The position numbers were made by a program, and so were the translations under genes. 64,000 nt of DNA from Malania oleifera. Its lineage: Eukaryota; Streptophyta; Magnoliopsida; Santalales; Ximeniaceae. Shown here one piece after another: positions 32,216 through 44,364 of the stretch (within the stretch, counting starts at the first letter, position 1; every line of letters begins with the position of its first letter). The DNA is taken from contig NC_080422.1 in NCBI RefSeq assembly GCF_029873635.1, positions 8,153,764 to 8,217,763 on the forward strand, in the 5' to 3' direction. The notes under the pieces are model-generated. The model was not told the origin of the DNA and did no database searches. It saw only the letters and a list, made by a program, of their open reading frames with translations.

Positions 32216-33420
32216 CATAGGCGTCTAGGATATGCTAGCATAGATTTATTGTCTAAACTTGTTAGAAAAGAATTAGTTAAAAGCTTGCCTAAGATGCCTT
32301 TTGTAAAAGATAAAATCTGTGATGCATGTCAAATGGGTAAGAAAAAAAAAATCTAGTTTTAAGAAAAAGAAATTCATATATACTACTAGACCTTTAGAGA
32401 TGCTTCACCTAGATTTTTTTGGACCCAATTTTGTGTAAAGTCTTGGTGGTAAATCTTATACTTTTGTAATTGTGGATGACTTTTCTAGATTCACACGGGT
32501 GTTGTTTCTTACAAATAAAAATGAATCATGTGAACAGTTCACCAAAATTTGTAGGAGAATCCATAATGAAAAGGGATATAAAATAACTCACATAAGGAGT
32601 GATAGAGGCACGAAATTCAAAAATGAAGGCATAGAGAAATATTGTGACTTAGAGGGCATATCCCATAACTTCTCTACACCTAGGATACCTCAACAAAATG
32701 GCATAGTAGAAAGAAAGAATAGGTCACTACAAGAAATGGGTAGAACTATGTTAAATGAGCATAACTTACCTAAATATTTTTTGGCCGAGGCCATTAATAC
32801 TGCATGCTATGTTATGAATAGGGTGTTGATTAGACCTTCAATTAATAAAACCCTTTTTGAATTGTGGAAAAATCGTAAGCCTAATATTTCCTACTTTCAT
32901 GTGTTTGGTTGTAAATGCTTTTTGCTTAGGGATAATGTACGTACACTTAGGAAAATTTGATTCTAAATCTGATGAAGGCATTTTCCTAGGTTATGCACTC
33001 AATAGCAAAGCATATAGGGTTTTCAATAAACGAACATTGACCGTAATTGAATCTATTCATGTTGTGTTTGATGAATCTAATCCATTTTCTAATAAAGATG
33101 ATGAAGATGATATTGATATTAGAAAATTCTTAGAAAAAATGTCTATTGAAAATAATGCAAGTGAAAATCAAGAAGCAAATGAAAAATCACCCGAAGATAA
33201 TGAAAATGAAAATCAGGAATTGTCTAGAGATTGGAAATTCATTAGAAATCATCCTATAGATCAAATCATAGGTGAACCATCCCGTGGAGTAGCCACAAGA
33301 TCCTCTTTGAGAAATATAGTAAATCACTACGCTTTCTTATCCCAAGAAGAACCTAAAAATATTAAAGAAGCCATAGAGGATGAGTCCTGGGGTTATGTCC
33401 ATGCAAGAAGAACTTAATCA
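32216..33420 (+). pseudogene. Sire5 integrase
   Basis: Zinc region with HRRLGYASID (the second His of LGHA is Tyr) and CDACQMGKK, a stop in the FGPNFV*SLGGK segment (about 32438), then the core 32472-32960 with IRSDRGTKF and PQQNGIVERKNR. A frameshift near 32940 leads to the piece 32857-33417 ([16 protein letters not shown]) and the acidic linker before RT. The HHCC zinc site and the chain are both broken. Confidence 0.85.
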
Positions 33421-34875
33421 ATTCGAAAGAAGCAAAGTGTGGACTCTAGTTCCTAGGCCTAATGATCAATTAATTATTGGAACAAAATGGGTGTATAGAA
33501 ATAAGAAAGATGAGAATGGGGTAGTAACTAGGAATAAAGTTAAACTAGTTGCCCAAGGGTATAACCAGCAGGAAGGGATTGACTTTGATGAAACATATGC
33601 TCCTGTTGCTAGGTTAGAAGCCATTCGTATGCTACTTACCTTTGCTGCTTTTAAAAACTTTAAATTGTTTCAAATGGATCTTAAAAGCAGGTTTCTAAAT
33701 GGCTACATTAATAAAGAGGTATATGTAGAATAACCACCTGGTTTTGAAAATCATAAATATCCAGATCATGTTTACCAGTTGTCTAAAGCCTTGTATGGAT
33801 TGAAACAAGCTCCTAGAGCTTGGTATGAGAGACTTAGCGATTTTCTACAAGAAAATGGGTTTACCTGTGGCAAGATTGACACTACACTTTTTATCAAATC
33901 CAAAAATGATGATATGCTCCTTGTTCAAATTTATGTGGACGATATCATTTTTGGAGCAACTAATGATGAGCTATGTAATGAGTTTGCCAAATGCATGAAA
34001 AGTGAATTTGAAATGATAATGATGGGCAAACTTAGTTTCTTCTTAGGGCTGCAAATCAAACAAGTCAAACATGGAACTTTCATATGCCAATCTAAATATA
34101 TTAGGGATTTGCTAAAGAAATTTAATATGGAAGATCGCAAAATTCTTGGTACACCTATGAACTCTTCCATTAAACTTGATAAAGATGAGTAAGGAATTCG
34201 TGTTGACGTAAAATTGTATCATGGCATGATTGAGAGTCTCCTATATCTCAATGCTAGTAGGCCTGATATTATGTTTAGTGTGTGTATGAGTGCTAGATTT
34301 CGGGCCGTCCCTAAGGAATCTCACTTAAAAGTTGTCAAACGAATCCTTAGGTATCTAGTTGGGACTATAGAGTTAGTCTTGTCATACCCTAAGCATACTA
34401 CTTTTGAGATTGTTAGTTATACTAACACTGACTTTACCGGTAGTTAGGTTGATAGGAAAAGTACTAGCGACACTTGCCATTACTTAGGACAATCTCTTGT
34501 TTCTTGGTTCTTCAAAAAACAAAACTCAATTGCCTTATCCAGAATATATTGCGGCTAGAAGTTGTTGTGCCCAAATTCTTTATATGAAACAACAACTTGG
34601 GGATTTCAGATTGCACTATGAGACAATACCAATTAAATGCGATAATACTAGTGCAATCAACATTTCTAAAAATCCTATCTCACATTCATGAACTAAACAC
34701 ATTGAGATTAGACATCATTTCCTTTGTGATCATGTGCAAAAAGGAGATGTGGCTCTTGAGTTCGTATGCACAAATGAACAATGGGCAGATATATTCACTA
34801 AACCACTTCCTGAGGATAGGTTCATCCAAATTAGATGTAAGTTAGGTCTAATGCACAGTAGAGAAGCTTCTTAAA
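33380..34875 (+). pseudogene. Sire5 reverse transcriptase-RNase H
   Basis: Pieces 33380-33733, 33779-34192 and 34214-34447, then a frameshifted tail to a TAA at about 34873. RT has [26 protein letters not shown] (Arg for the usual Ala), [12 protein letters not shown] and an intact YVDD box at about 33932-33943. Stops lie at 33731, 34190 and 34445. In RNase H the usual SDADF reads TNTDF, losing one acidic residue; FTKPL and GLMHSREAS close the chain. Confidence 0.87.
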
Positions 34876-35365
34876 TGTTTCATAGTTTGCATAACTCTAG
34901 GGGGAGCTCTCAAGTGAAATTTAACAAGTCTTAGCAACCAATATCATTGTTGATTTGTTTACTTGCCTTAGAATTTGTGAATATTGATAATTGATTGTGT
35001 GCACATATCTTATATCTATAGCATGATCCTATTGTGTGTAATGCATATTGCTCACTACTTGTAATGCAGAACTCTTTTGTCCACTTCATAATGATATTGA
35101 AACATTTACTTGAATTGTTTGACCAAACTGAACTATTTGAGTAGTTGTGGATAAACTGTTAAGAATTTTAAACTCAAACAGGTTACATTTTATACAAGCG
35201 ATTATTTTGGAAAGTCCAATTTACAAACGGCACTCTACCGAAATTTTTTCAAATTTTCCAAAATTTCTAATAAACGTAACACTTACCCATTGCCTAGAGT
35301 GTTCACTCCTACGACCCTTTTTGCTGTTGCCAAAAGGAGGAGATGTAAGGAAAAAACTTGGGTTA

Positions 35366-35500
35366 AATACATGATGCATATTGTAAGGGTGAGCTTCTTT
35401 AAGCTATAAGAATACATGATGCATATTGTTAGGGGGAGCTTCTTTAAGCTATAAGAATACATGATGCATATTGTTAGGGGGAGCTTCTTTAAGCTATACC
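35366..35500 (+). repeat. Three tandem 45-bp units, each with a polypurine tract
   Basis: Units 35366-35410, 35411-35455 and 35456-35500. Each reads AATACATGATGCATATTGT, then AGGGGGAGC (unit 1: AGGGTGAGC), then TTCTTTAAGCTATA. Units 2 and 3 differ only at their last bases. Each has an AGCTT...AAGCT inverted pair beside the purine tract. Confidence 0.9.
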
Positions 35501-35517
35501 TAATTTTTTCATGGTGT

Positions 35518-35586
35518 ATTTGTCATCATCAAAAAGGGGGAGAATGTTAACCTCATAGGTCGCACCCGGTTTTGATAATGACAAAT
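35518..35586 (+). repeat. Inverted repeat enclosing the Sire5 polypurine tract and 3' LTR start
   Basis: Arms 35518-35534 and 35570-35586 pair at 16 of 17 positions, the best of the six copies. The 35-nt loop contains GGGGGAGAA and the LTR start. Confidence 0.72.
35531..35544 (+). promoter_or_regulatory. Sire5 polypurine tract
   Basis: AAAAAGGGGGAGAA directly before TGTTAACC of the 3' LTR. Confidence 0.85.
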
Positions 35587-35904
35587 ATTGATATTTGATG
35601 ATTGTCAAGTGCATGTGCAGGTTCAAATAAATATCCCAAGGAAGGAAACTTGAAGAAACAAGAAGACCGTGAAGACTTGTAGTTTGTAATTGTAAATCAT
35701 ATCAGTCTGTAATAATTTATATGGGTCTATAATAGTAACCTAAGCTGTGGTTGTATGTTTATCGCTTGCACATCATGTATATAGGATATAGCGTAAGCTC
35801 AATTGGACCATAGCAAGACCTTAGGCTCCAACATTCACACACATAGCATAAAATATATGAGTGTGTTATAATTGTGCTTAAAATTGGACAAATCTAAGCA
35901 AGAT

Positions 35905-36285
35905 AAGAGGAGTCGGGCAGCTGAACCTTTGGAGTACAAAACTACTCGGGCACCCAAACTTTGAAAGTCAAAATGTTGACTAGCCCTTGGGTGACCGAAC
36001 CTCAAATGCAGACATCTTCTTCGGGCGCCCGAACCCTTCAAAAGGGACTGTTCACCAACTCGGGCGCCCTATGGTTTTAGTTCAAATATATCCTCGGGCG
36101 ACCGAACACCTATCTTTGGGCCACCAAAAATTTGACTGGGCACCCGAAGTCACGAAGCTTGGCTACTGACTTTGCTTTGGGCTGCCAAACCTTTATCTGG
36201 GCGACCAAACTTAATTGAAAAACTTTTTGAACTGTGTCTGATTGGGCGACCGAACCAAGGTTCAGCCACTCGAACCTTGCCCGGT
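35905..36285 (+). repeat. Palindromic motif array in the Sire5 3' LTR
   Basis: About twelve copies of a CGGGCGACCGAAC-like motif every 25-40 bp. One copy (about 36018-36031) is a perfect 14-bp palindrome, TTCGGGCGCCCGAA. Confidence 0.7.
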
Positions 36286-36375
36286 TAAAATTATTTTAAC
36301 CGCGTTAAAACTAGGTTAAATGAGGCTAATTGGATTTTAATTATTTGGGACTTTTTTAATAATACCCATCTTGTC

Positions 36376-36410
36376 CCGAACGGTTATATTTTTTCAGCTG
36401 GCTATAAATA
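36376..36410 (+). promoter_or_regulatory. Sire5 core promoter: MSA-like motif and TATA box
   Basis: CCGAACGGTTA at 36376-36386 (one mismatch to YCYAACGGYYA) and TATAAATA at 36403-36410. The equivalent part of the 5' LTR is deleted. Confidence 0.5.
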
Positions 36411-37253
36411 TGTTCTCATTTGCATGATTAGGGTGTGATTAGAAAAAGTGATTAACCAAAAACTCTCTCTATTGAAAAATCTTCCTTTATCCAAATACTC
36501 TCATATCTTGCATCCATTTGAAAAATCAGAGAGTGTGAGAGTTTCTCTTGTGCATATGTGATTATTATTCTTTCCTAATACTCCCTCTTGTATGTGTACT
36601 TGAGATTATTTCTTTGGGAGTTTAGCTTAGGTTTATCCCACAGATTTCTCCTCTATAAATCTCATGTGGGATTAAACCAAGAAAGCTTAGGATATTTGCA
36701 TTCCATTGCAAGTGTCAAAGAGCTTTGCTTTTGGTGTGCAAAGATTTTTCAAACAAGCAAGTAATCTTTTCAAAATAGCTTTGTGCTTATATCATTGAAG
36801 AAAACCATTCTAAAACTAGTTTGATTGTCTTCTTAATATATTTGGAATATTGATGAGCTATTGAAATATCTTATTTAGATTCCAAGTCATTGCTTGTATT
36901 GATTATCCTTGAGCATCATACTGTTCCTATTGTGTTGAATACTCTTGAGCTTCATATTGACTATACTGTGTTGAGTATTGATTAAACATATCTTGCATCA
37001 ACGAGCATACACTATATTCATGCTATTGATGCGTATGTGATTGAGCGCATCTGGGTACACATCCGCTTTACGTGAAAGCACTATTCTGTTGTACCATTTG
37101 ATTGTAAAATCTGAGTGTTTTCAGGTGTGGTCTGAGGGGGCAATAATCTATCTCGGTAAGGATTGTTGTAATGGTTGAGGTCAGCCCCTTGAATTGACCT
37201 GGTTTGTACAGGTGCCGCTCTACTTGTTTAAGTGAGAAAGTTATAGTGGTAAT

Positions 37254-37303
37254 CCTTGTGCTTGTTAGCCAAGGCGGGGATGTAAGCAATTGGCCGAACC
37301 TCA
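37254..37303 (+). other. Two-hairpin leader element, Sire5 3' LTR copy
   Basis: As the 5' LTR copy, with CGGGG/CCTCA outer arms in hairpin 2 (degraded). Confidence 0.55.
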
Positions 37304-37512
37304 ATAACATCTCTATATGTCACTTTTATTTTACTACTTTCTAGTGCATGTGGCGTTAATTAAATTGCTTTATTTAAATTCTAGTATATTTACTTTACTT
37401 GCACTAGATTGTCCTTAAGGTTGTGAACATATTGGTGTTAGAACATTCACCTAGGGATTAATTTTAAAAATACCAATTCAGGCCCCCTTTTAGGATCACG
37501 GTAAAGCTAGCA

Positions 37513-38450
37513 CCATGAATAAATTGGTAGAGTTGTATGTTCAGGAGATAATTATACTACATGGCGTACTAGTGTCGATCATATCAGATCGGGACCCACA
37601 GATAACATCCCAATTCTAGAAAAGTTTGCAAAAAGTCTTGGGATCTCAACTGACCTTTAGCACAATGTTTCATCTCCAACTGATGGACAATTAGAGAGGA
37701 ACAATTTAGATATTGGAGGATATGTTGTGGGTATGTGTGCTGGATTACATAGGAAGTTGGATTTATCACCTACCCTTGGTTGAGTTCGCCTGCAACAACA
37801 ACTATCAGGCCAAGATTGAGATGACATCGTATTAAGTGTTATATGGATGGAGGTGCCAATCTTCATTGTATTGGGATGATGTTGGTAAGTGGCGAATTTT
37901 AGGGCCAGAGATTATACAGCAAACTTCAGAGAAAATCAAACTCATTCGGGAAAGAATTAAAATAGCTTAGAGTTGACAAAAGAGTTATACTAATACCCTC
38001 CAACGAGAGCTAGAATTTGATGTAGGGGATAATGTATTTCTGAGAGTTGCTCCAATAAAGGGAATTATGAGGTTTGGAAAGAAAGGTAAGCTAAGCACCC
38101 AATATATTGGGCCATTCGAGATACTAAAGAGGATTGGTCCAATCACCTAAAGAATAGCTTTACCTCTAGCATTATCTAGGATTCATGACGTATTCCACGT
38201 TTTAATTTAGAAAAAGTATGTTCTAGACCCTTCTCATGTGATGAGCTTTGAGTCGTTAGAAGTCAGGGACACCCTGTCATATAAAGAAGTGCCTGTCCAT
38301 ATTCTAGATAGGATGGATCAAGAGTTACGTACTAAGAAGAACCATTAGTAAAAGTACTCTGATGTAATCATGCAATTAAGGAAGTCTCATGGGAATTAGA
38401 TGAAGAAATATGTCAGAGGTACCCACACCTGTTTAACGAGGCTCAACACT
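37513..38450 (+). pseudogene. Ty3-3: Gypsy integrase C-terminal half and chromodomain
   Basis: Begins MNKLVELYVQEIIILHGV and SDRDPQITSQF, the integrase core around the second Asp. It continues to RKESIH-type C-terminal blocks (GKLSTQYIGPFEILKRIGPI, DVFHVL, DPSHVMSFESLEVRDTLSY) and ends with a chromodomain tail (SWELDEEICQRYPHLF, about 38386-38440). There are stops and frameshifts throughout. The chromodomain tail places the element among chromoviruses; its sequence and the following CGAAAACGGAATTTTTATAA are typical of Tekay/Del. Confidence 0.85.
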
Positions 38451-38769
38451 AAGTCAAATAACCACGACAGTATATGTAGTTGCTTAGCTATTTTGATGTA
38501 GGCTTGTTTGGTTTAGGTCGTTGGGATAGGTTTATTTAGTTTTGGTTTTTTGATTTATGGTTGGATTTTGGGAGAGTTTTATTGCCTATTTGTAATCTCC
38601 CAAAGACTTTACTTGTAACCACGGTTTTTCTCCACCACAAGTGAGGGTTTTTAATAAATTTGGGACAGGGCCGCTATGTGGGTGGCTACCGACTCTTCCT
38701 TAGAGTCAATTTGTGTTAAATTTTAGGTTAATAAATTTCGAAAACGGAATTTTTATAAGGAGGGGAGGA
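38451..38769 (+). other. Ty3-3 3' non-coding region and polypurine tract
   Basis: About 300 bp without an ORF; polypurine tract AAGGAGGGGAGGA at 38757-38769 directly before the LTR. Confidence 0.75.
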
Positions 38770-38997
38770 TGTAATACTTCTAAAAAAATAAAAATAAAAT
38801 AAAAATAAAAATAATAACAAATTAATTAATTAATAATTAATAATTAAATAATATAATATAATGTAATAATATATTAATATAATATTGCAGTGATTCAAAA
38901 TATATATATATATGTACTAATAATAATTAAAAAAAATTAAATTAAATTAAAATTTGACTAATTAATTAAATATTTATTATTATTAATCAAATAATAC

Positions 38998-39038
<41 letters not shown>

Positions 39039-41354
39039 AAACCTCCTGAAGTTATCTTCAGGAGATCTAGAGACGCCAACCCCCCCAGTGAAATTTTCTT
39101 CCGCCCTCAGCTAGCTTTTCGTCTCCGTTTCTTCTCTCCTTAATTTCTCGACGAATTTGCCGTAGATTGGGAAATGGAAGGTGCCGTTGGATTTTTAGTT
39201 CTGCTGCCGACATTTCTACTGGAGCGGATATTTCGTGGAGGCAGCTTAGGCACTATTCTTGGGGAAAGATAACTTTTCCTCATTTTTCCAATTTCTCTTT
39301 AAATATACCATTAAATTGACGATCGGGTACCACCACGTGGTCCTAGTTGCGATTGTCGTCATTTTGACGTGGGTAAATTTCCAATTGGGGTTTTTTAGGC
39401 CCCACTCCCAAGCGAGTGTGGGATATGAAAATTTTGGCAAATTTGTTGTATTTGCGGGTATAACTATTTATTTGAAAATTATGGCCCTAGGAAATATTTA
39501 AATAATATTTTATTTAGGGATAATTTAATGGAACTAGGGTTTTTGAACTAGGGTTCGGGTGAGCGCCGTAGACATCTTTTCGGGGTCCCTATTGGCGTAG
39601 TGCAAGAAATCAAATAAGGGAAAAAATATATATTAAACAAGAATTTTTATAAATTTAATGGGAAATAAATTGTGTTATATATACGTGTATATGTTTCGGT
39701 TTAGGTTTAAAATGCCAACCCTTTAAATTATTCTTTCTGAACCTAGTGCCGTTTTATTAGATATTTATATGTGAAATTGAACTGATGAAAGTTAAATATT
39801 TTTTCAGGATAATTATGTAAGAAATTAAAGGTATTTTTTCTAGTATGTGAATGTTAAATGCAAGTTGGCTTATTTTATAGGAAATGTATATGAATTTTAC
39901 TGCTAAATAGTGTGGCATGAGTAAATAGGAATGTTGTGCGGACTTATGTTATATGTATGAGATGAGGATATACAGGAAATGAACTGAAATAATAATGTTA
40001 TATGAAATATGCTGCATGTGAGTGTTAATGCAACTATAGAAATAACCACGGCTGAAAAGATGCCGAGACTAAACAACTGCGACCGAAAAGATGTCGAGAC
40101 TAAACAACCACGACTGAAAATATGTCGACCACGGCTAAAAGGATGCCAAAGCTAACCAACTACGGATGAAAAGATGCCGACCACGACTGAAAGGATGCCG
40201 AAGCTAACCAACCATGGCTGAAAAGATGCCGAGATTAATTAACAACAACTGAAAAGATGATGGTTATGAAATGGAAAGAAATGAAAAATAAGTATGAAAT
40301 GAAAATGAATGAAACGGTATGAAATATGAAATATGAACAATGTAAAATGGGAAAGAGCCACATAAAGTGAAAAGTTACGAAATGTCAAGATGAAAACATG
40401 AATAGATGAGAATTATAGAACAATGATCGACAAAATTATGTATTATGATATTATCAGTATTTACTCTAGTAGAACATGTTACGTTTGGGCGAGGCAAACT
40501 CTTTGCCTGAGGGCTTGCTGAGAAAGGCGAGTGCCTTGGTTGTATCTGGTGTAGCAGTAGACTACATAACGTGCTAGGGTAGAGAGAAACTACTTGTATG
40601 GGTGGGTAGATTTTCCTATTTTTGAAAGCCTTCACTGGTAGACTTTTTTATGAACTGTGTGAGTGCGAGATTAATCTAATACTTAAAGGCTTACTGAGTA
40701 AGGTGATTACTTGGTATGCTTTAGTTGTGACCTTTGGGTTGCCTAATGTATCAGAGCAGAGGGGTGCTACTTGTATGAGCGGGTAATTACCCTTATCCTT
40801 AGGTAATTTCATGGGTAAAATATCTTACATGTGTTTGAATAGGAGCAGAAAATGATTTCAGAAATTATGTCAACGATTTTCAAATGTTAAATATTTTGTG
40901 TTATATAAACTCATGTTGGCCACACGCTGTTTTAATATATTATTTCTTCCCTTATTGAGATGTTTCTCACCCGAATATGAACTTAACGTTTTCAGGACCT
41001 CCATGAGATCGACCTTAGAGAGCTCGAGCGGTTATAGTACTTTTGAGGAAAAGGTTATTTTTTTGATAATTTGTTGGTATGTAAATACTTTATGTTTTAT
41101 GTCTTTATATTTTAAGTTTATAGAGAAAGGAATGATTGTGAAAATACTGGTATGTTTTGGAGATGTGTGTATTTATGGAAATACAAGTGATGGATGGAAA
41201 TGATGGTTTATGGTTAGAACTAGGAAACTTTGGTATTATAGTATTATGTTTTATGGAAATTATGTATATGTTTTCTGCTGCACATATTATGGATTATCAG
41301 GATTTTATCAGGTATAACGCACTGAACCCGAGTTTAAGGGTTCGGGGCGTTACA
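38770..41354 (+). repeat. Ty3-3 3' LTR
   Basis: 2585 bp, TGTAATACTTCT to GGGGCGTTACA. Same family as the 48209-50792 LTR (2584 bp). It contains (TA)n at 39003-39036, a minisatellite (40043-40262), and two imperfect copies of a roughly 150-bp segment (about 40490-40620 and 40650-40800) with a TACTTGTATG motif. No coding sequence. Confidence 0.88.
40043..40262 (+). repeat. Minisatellite in the Ty3-3 LTR
   Basis: Seven to eight units of about 28-31 bp resembling ACCACGGCTGAAAAGATGCC plus GAGACTAAACA. The same place in related LTRs holds a shorter CAGCTGAAAGATGTTGGGTA unit. Confidence 0.8.
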
Positions 41355-41366
41355 AATATAATATAA

Positions 41367-41459
41367 TGTAATATTATAATATTATAATATATAATAAGTT
41401 AAAGAAACATTAGAATGCTTAAAAAAGCATCCTGAATTCAATAGAAGACCCCCCATCTC

Positions 41460-41521
<62 letters not shown>

Positions 41522-43029
41522 CTCTTCCATTTATTGGCCAAATTAAAGAACGAACATCATTCTCGGGTCTCAGCTCCGCTCTTCAAAGATTTAACTGAAA
41601 AAATTTCGTCTTCTGCACGCCGTAGGCACCACTCCAAGGTTAGGGTAAGTGGGCTAAATTATGTCAAAATTTCTTTTAAAATATGCTTGATTTAAATTGA
41701 GTACGAGAATATAATTATGTCCATGTTCATAGTTTATTTTAAAATATATGCTTGTTTTGAATTAATTACGTAAATTTAATTATATTTATATGTTTTATTT
41801 AAATTAATTTTGTTAAATTAATTATATTGCTTTTATTCAAATATATACCCGAGTTAAATTAAATTACACAGATTTGGTTTTATTTAAATACATGTCTAAG
41901 TTTAATTAAACTGTGGGGATTTGATCATACTTGAGTTTTTAAATAAGTTGGGGATTAAATTTAAATATGGGGAGTTGATCATACCCACGTTTTTATTTAA
42001 ATTTATTGAGTATATATTTATGAAAAATTCTCAGGTAATTTCTGAAATTATAATTATTATATAAATCGTGTGGCATGAGTTTAATTTATTTTAATGCATA
42101 ATTAAGCATGTTTGCAATTTTACGGTGTTATATTTGTTACGTGTTTGATTGGAAATAATGATGAGATTTATCACAAATTCTACGTTGGGAAAATAATGAG
42201 AGTATTATACTATGTTATTGCATAAATTGTAATTATATGTTCTAAGAACCCTGATGGGTCGGATGTGGTGAATGCTCGGTGCCGTAGCTACAGAAGAATA
42301 TTAGTGCATCCACACTATTATGAAAGTGTTAGCAGTGGATAGTTGATTTGGCTTAAGTAGGGTTGTACACACCTGCTTCCGGACCAGGATGTGATAGAAA
42401 AATCGATCTTACTAACATGATATTTTGATTTAGCTTTGGTTGGTCAACCAAGTTAAGTCCAGTTTTCGAACCGCACAACCTCGTCATGGGGGTTAAACAT
42501 GACGTGCATAGGCCAAAAGATGTTATTTTATACATATTTGTGTAGATATGTGACTATAGCCATTTAATAGGCCTAAATGCTGTTTTGACAGAAAATTATG
42601 TATTTTTATTTATAGATATGTGACCTAAAGTTCATAAATTAAATTTCTTTTATAGTTAAAATTATTATTAAATTATTTCTACGCTAAAGCTCATACTAGC
42701 CACACACTGAACATAATCTCATCCTTACTTACTCAGAGGTGTCTCACTCCAATAATTAATTCATATTGCTAGACGTACTGGAGATCAGGCCTAGCAAGCT
42801 TTTGGGTGGGGTTAGAAAATATAGTTTAGAGTAAGTGTTTATATAATAATAGTTATATATATTTTATATTTCATGAGATGTAAATATTGTTACTTGAAGA
42901 TACCCTTGTAGACGTGATGGTTTAGTACTCTAGTATAGAATATTTGAGGTTTTAAATTATTTTCGCTGCTTACATTGAATTTATTTAAGGAAAGTGGCAC
43001 CCTGGACGCCACTGGGTTTGGGGCTCACA
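41367..43029 (+). repeat. Ty3-4: Gypsy-type LTR, apparently solo
   Basis: TGTAATATT to GGGGCTCACA, about 1.66 kb; boundaries are approximate. Contains (CT)n at 41465-41516 and blocks shared with 1471-2679, and a CGTAGGCACCACTCCAAGG block shared with the other Gypsy LTRs here. No internal region adjoins it, and no clear target duplication was found. Confidence 0.6.
41465..41516. repeat. (CT)n microsatellite
   Basis: About 52 bp of CT dinucleotides in the Ty3-4 LTR. Confidence 0.9.
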
Positions 43030-44323
43030 TTATGTTCTATCACTAAGGACCTAAATGGCAAAGCATCATCCCTTTAATTAAATGTCATATGTCTTGATGA
43101 TGGTCCATAGACTAGGGAAAATTGCATGACTTTTGGGGAGGTTTCATTTTGAACACACTCATTGAATATTTTGAGTGGTGTCATCTTCATATTGAACCCC
43201 TATTGCATAACTCATTGAGTATAGCCTTCATTGGCTATCGTGCATTAAATTGAAATGCAATATGTCATGCTTGCATGCTAAATGTCTAATATTTGTTGCA
43301 TACTGAAATCCTTTAAAAGGATGAATATACGATGCATGCTCTTAAATGAATATCATCCTTGAACTAAATGCAAGTATGTATGCATGTGAATATTATAAGG
43401 GAGCTTAAGTCCCACTCTTAAGAAAAATGAATAAGAGCTTAATGCCTATATTCTCTTGCATGCTAAGTTTTGTTATGAAGGATGAACATATGCTGAGTGT
43501 GCTTAAGTAAAATTCATCCTTGACCGTAAATGCACTTATGTGTGCTTGAAAATATATAGGGGAGTTTAAGCCTCATCTTTGAGAAAAGGTTTAAAAGCAC
43601 CTGCCCCATGGACTCGCATTATTATTGTTTCTACTTTTTGAGTCCGAAACCTTTCTAGGTACCATGAACATCATATCCTATTTTTATTGAATCAAACTTT
43701 GATATGGATTGTTCTTGGAGCATATGATCACCTTGCACATGGGTTAATGTTTGATTTCTGGTGCATGTGTGTTCTAGGAATGATTTTACTGGCGAAGTAC
43801 AAATTGTTTAACATATATCTAGTAAGATCAATTAAGAATGAAAAATAGTACTTATACCGTTTTAACTCTAAATAAAATTTCACAATTTATATCAGTATAA
43901 GTAGTTAACAGAATCTAAGCACATATTCAAATTGATTGGGGGTGCATCTAAAATTAAATTTCTATCTTATATGCTCACCCACATTTCTACTTAGATTAGA
44001 ACATTTGTTTCATGTTCTTCAGTGTAATGTTTTTACTGAAAATTTTAATTTGAAATATGTTGCCTGGCCACAATTTTTTTTATTTTATTTTGCCATATGA
44101 TCTTGCAGTTAAATTGTATGACACCTGTAGATCAATATGACTGCAACTTTCTGATTATAACATGTTCTGTGCTTGATTATGTACTAGAAAGATGTTTGCT
44201 TGCTTGATCTTTCAAATTAAAGTTTCTTTTTCAGCAAGCATCACCCCCAGTATTTACTGAAAATCATAAGGGGATATATATATTTTTATACATTTTTATA
44301 CACACACACACACACACACAAAC

Positions 44324-44364
<41 letters not shown>

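Larger units (their letters stand above)
34876..35544 (+). other. Sire5 non-coding 3' region
   Basis: No ORF of note. Purine blocks at about 34899, a tripled 45-bp repeat (35366-35500), and the final tract at 35531-35544. Confidence 0.65.
29032..37512 (+). mobile_element. Sire5: Copia/Sirevirus element with a truncated 5' LTR, inside Ty3-3
   Basis: Partial 5' LTR (29032-30039), primer site, gag, protease, integrase, RT-RNase H, tripled purine-tract repeat, 3' LTR (35545-37512). The 5' LTR lacks the first 959 bp present in the 3' LTR. Gag-pol has about ten stops or frameshifts, the worst damage of the elements with nearly complete pol. Confidence 0.88.
35545..37512 (+). repeat. Sire5 3' LTR
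   Basis: 1968 bp, TGTTAACCTCATAGG to AAAGCTAGCA. U3 carries a strong palindrome array (35905-36285). It is followed directly by Gypsy integrase sequence at 37513. Confidence 0.9.
28056..41354 (+). mobile_element. Ty3-3: 5'-truncated Gypsy (Tekay/Del) element, split by Sire5
   Basis: Consists of RT (28056-29031), integrase-chromodomain (37513-38450), polypurine tract and a complete 3' LTR (38770-41354). No 5' LTR, primer site, gag or protease is visible. The stretch between KHYL and the integrase MNKL motif (several hundred bp in relatives) is missing at the Sire5 junction. Confidence 0.78.

Noticed and set aside
35366..35500. Regularly spaced direct repeats considered as a CRISPR-like array
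   Set aside because: The units are contiguous without spacers and lie in a plant retrotransposon.
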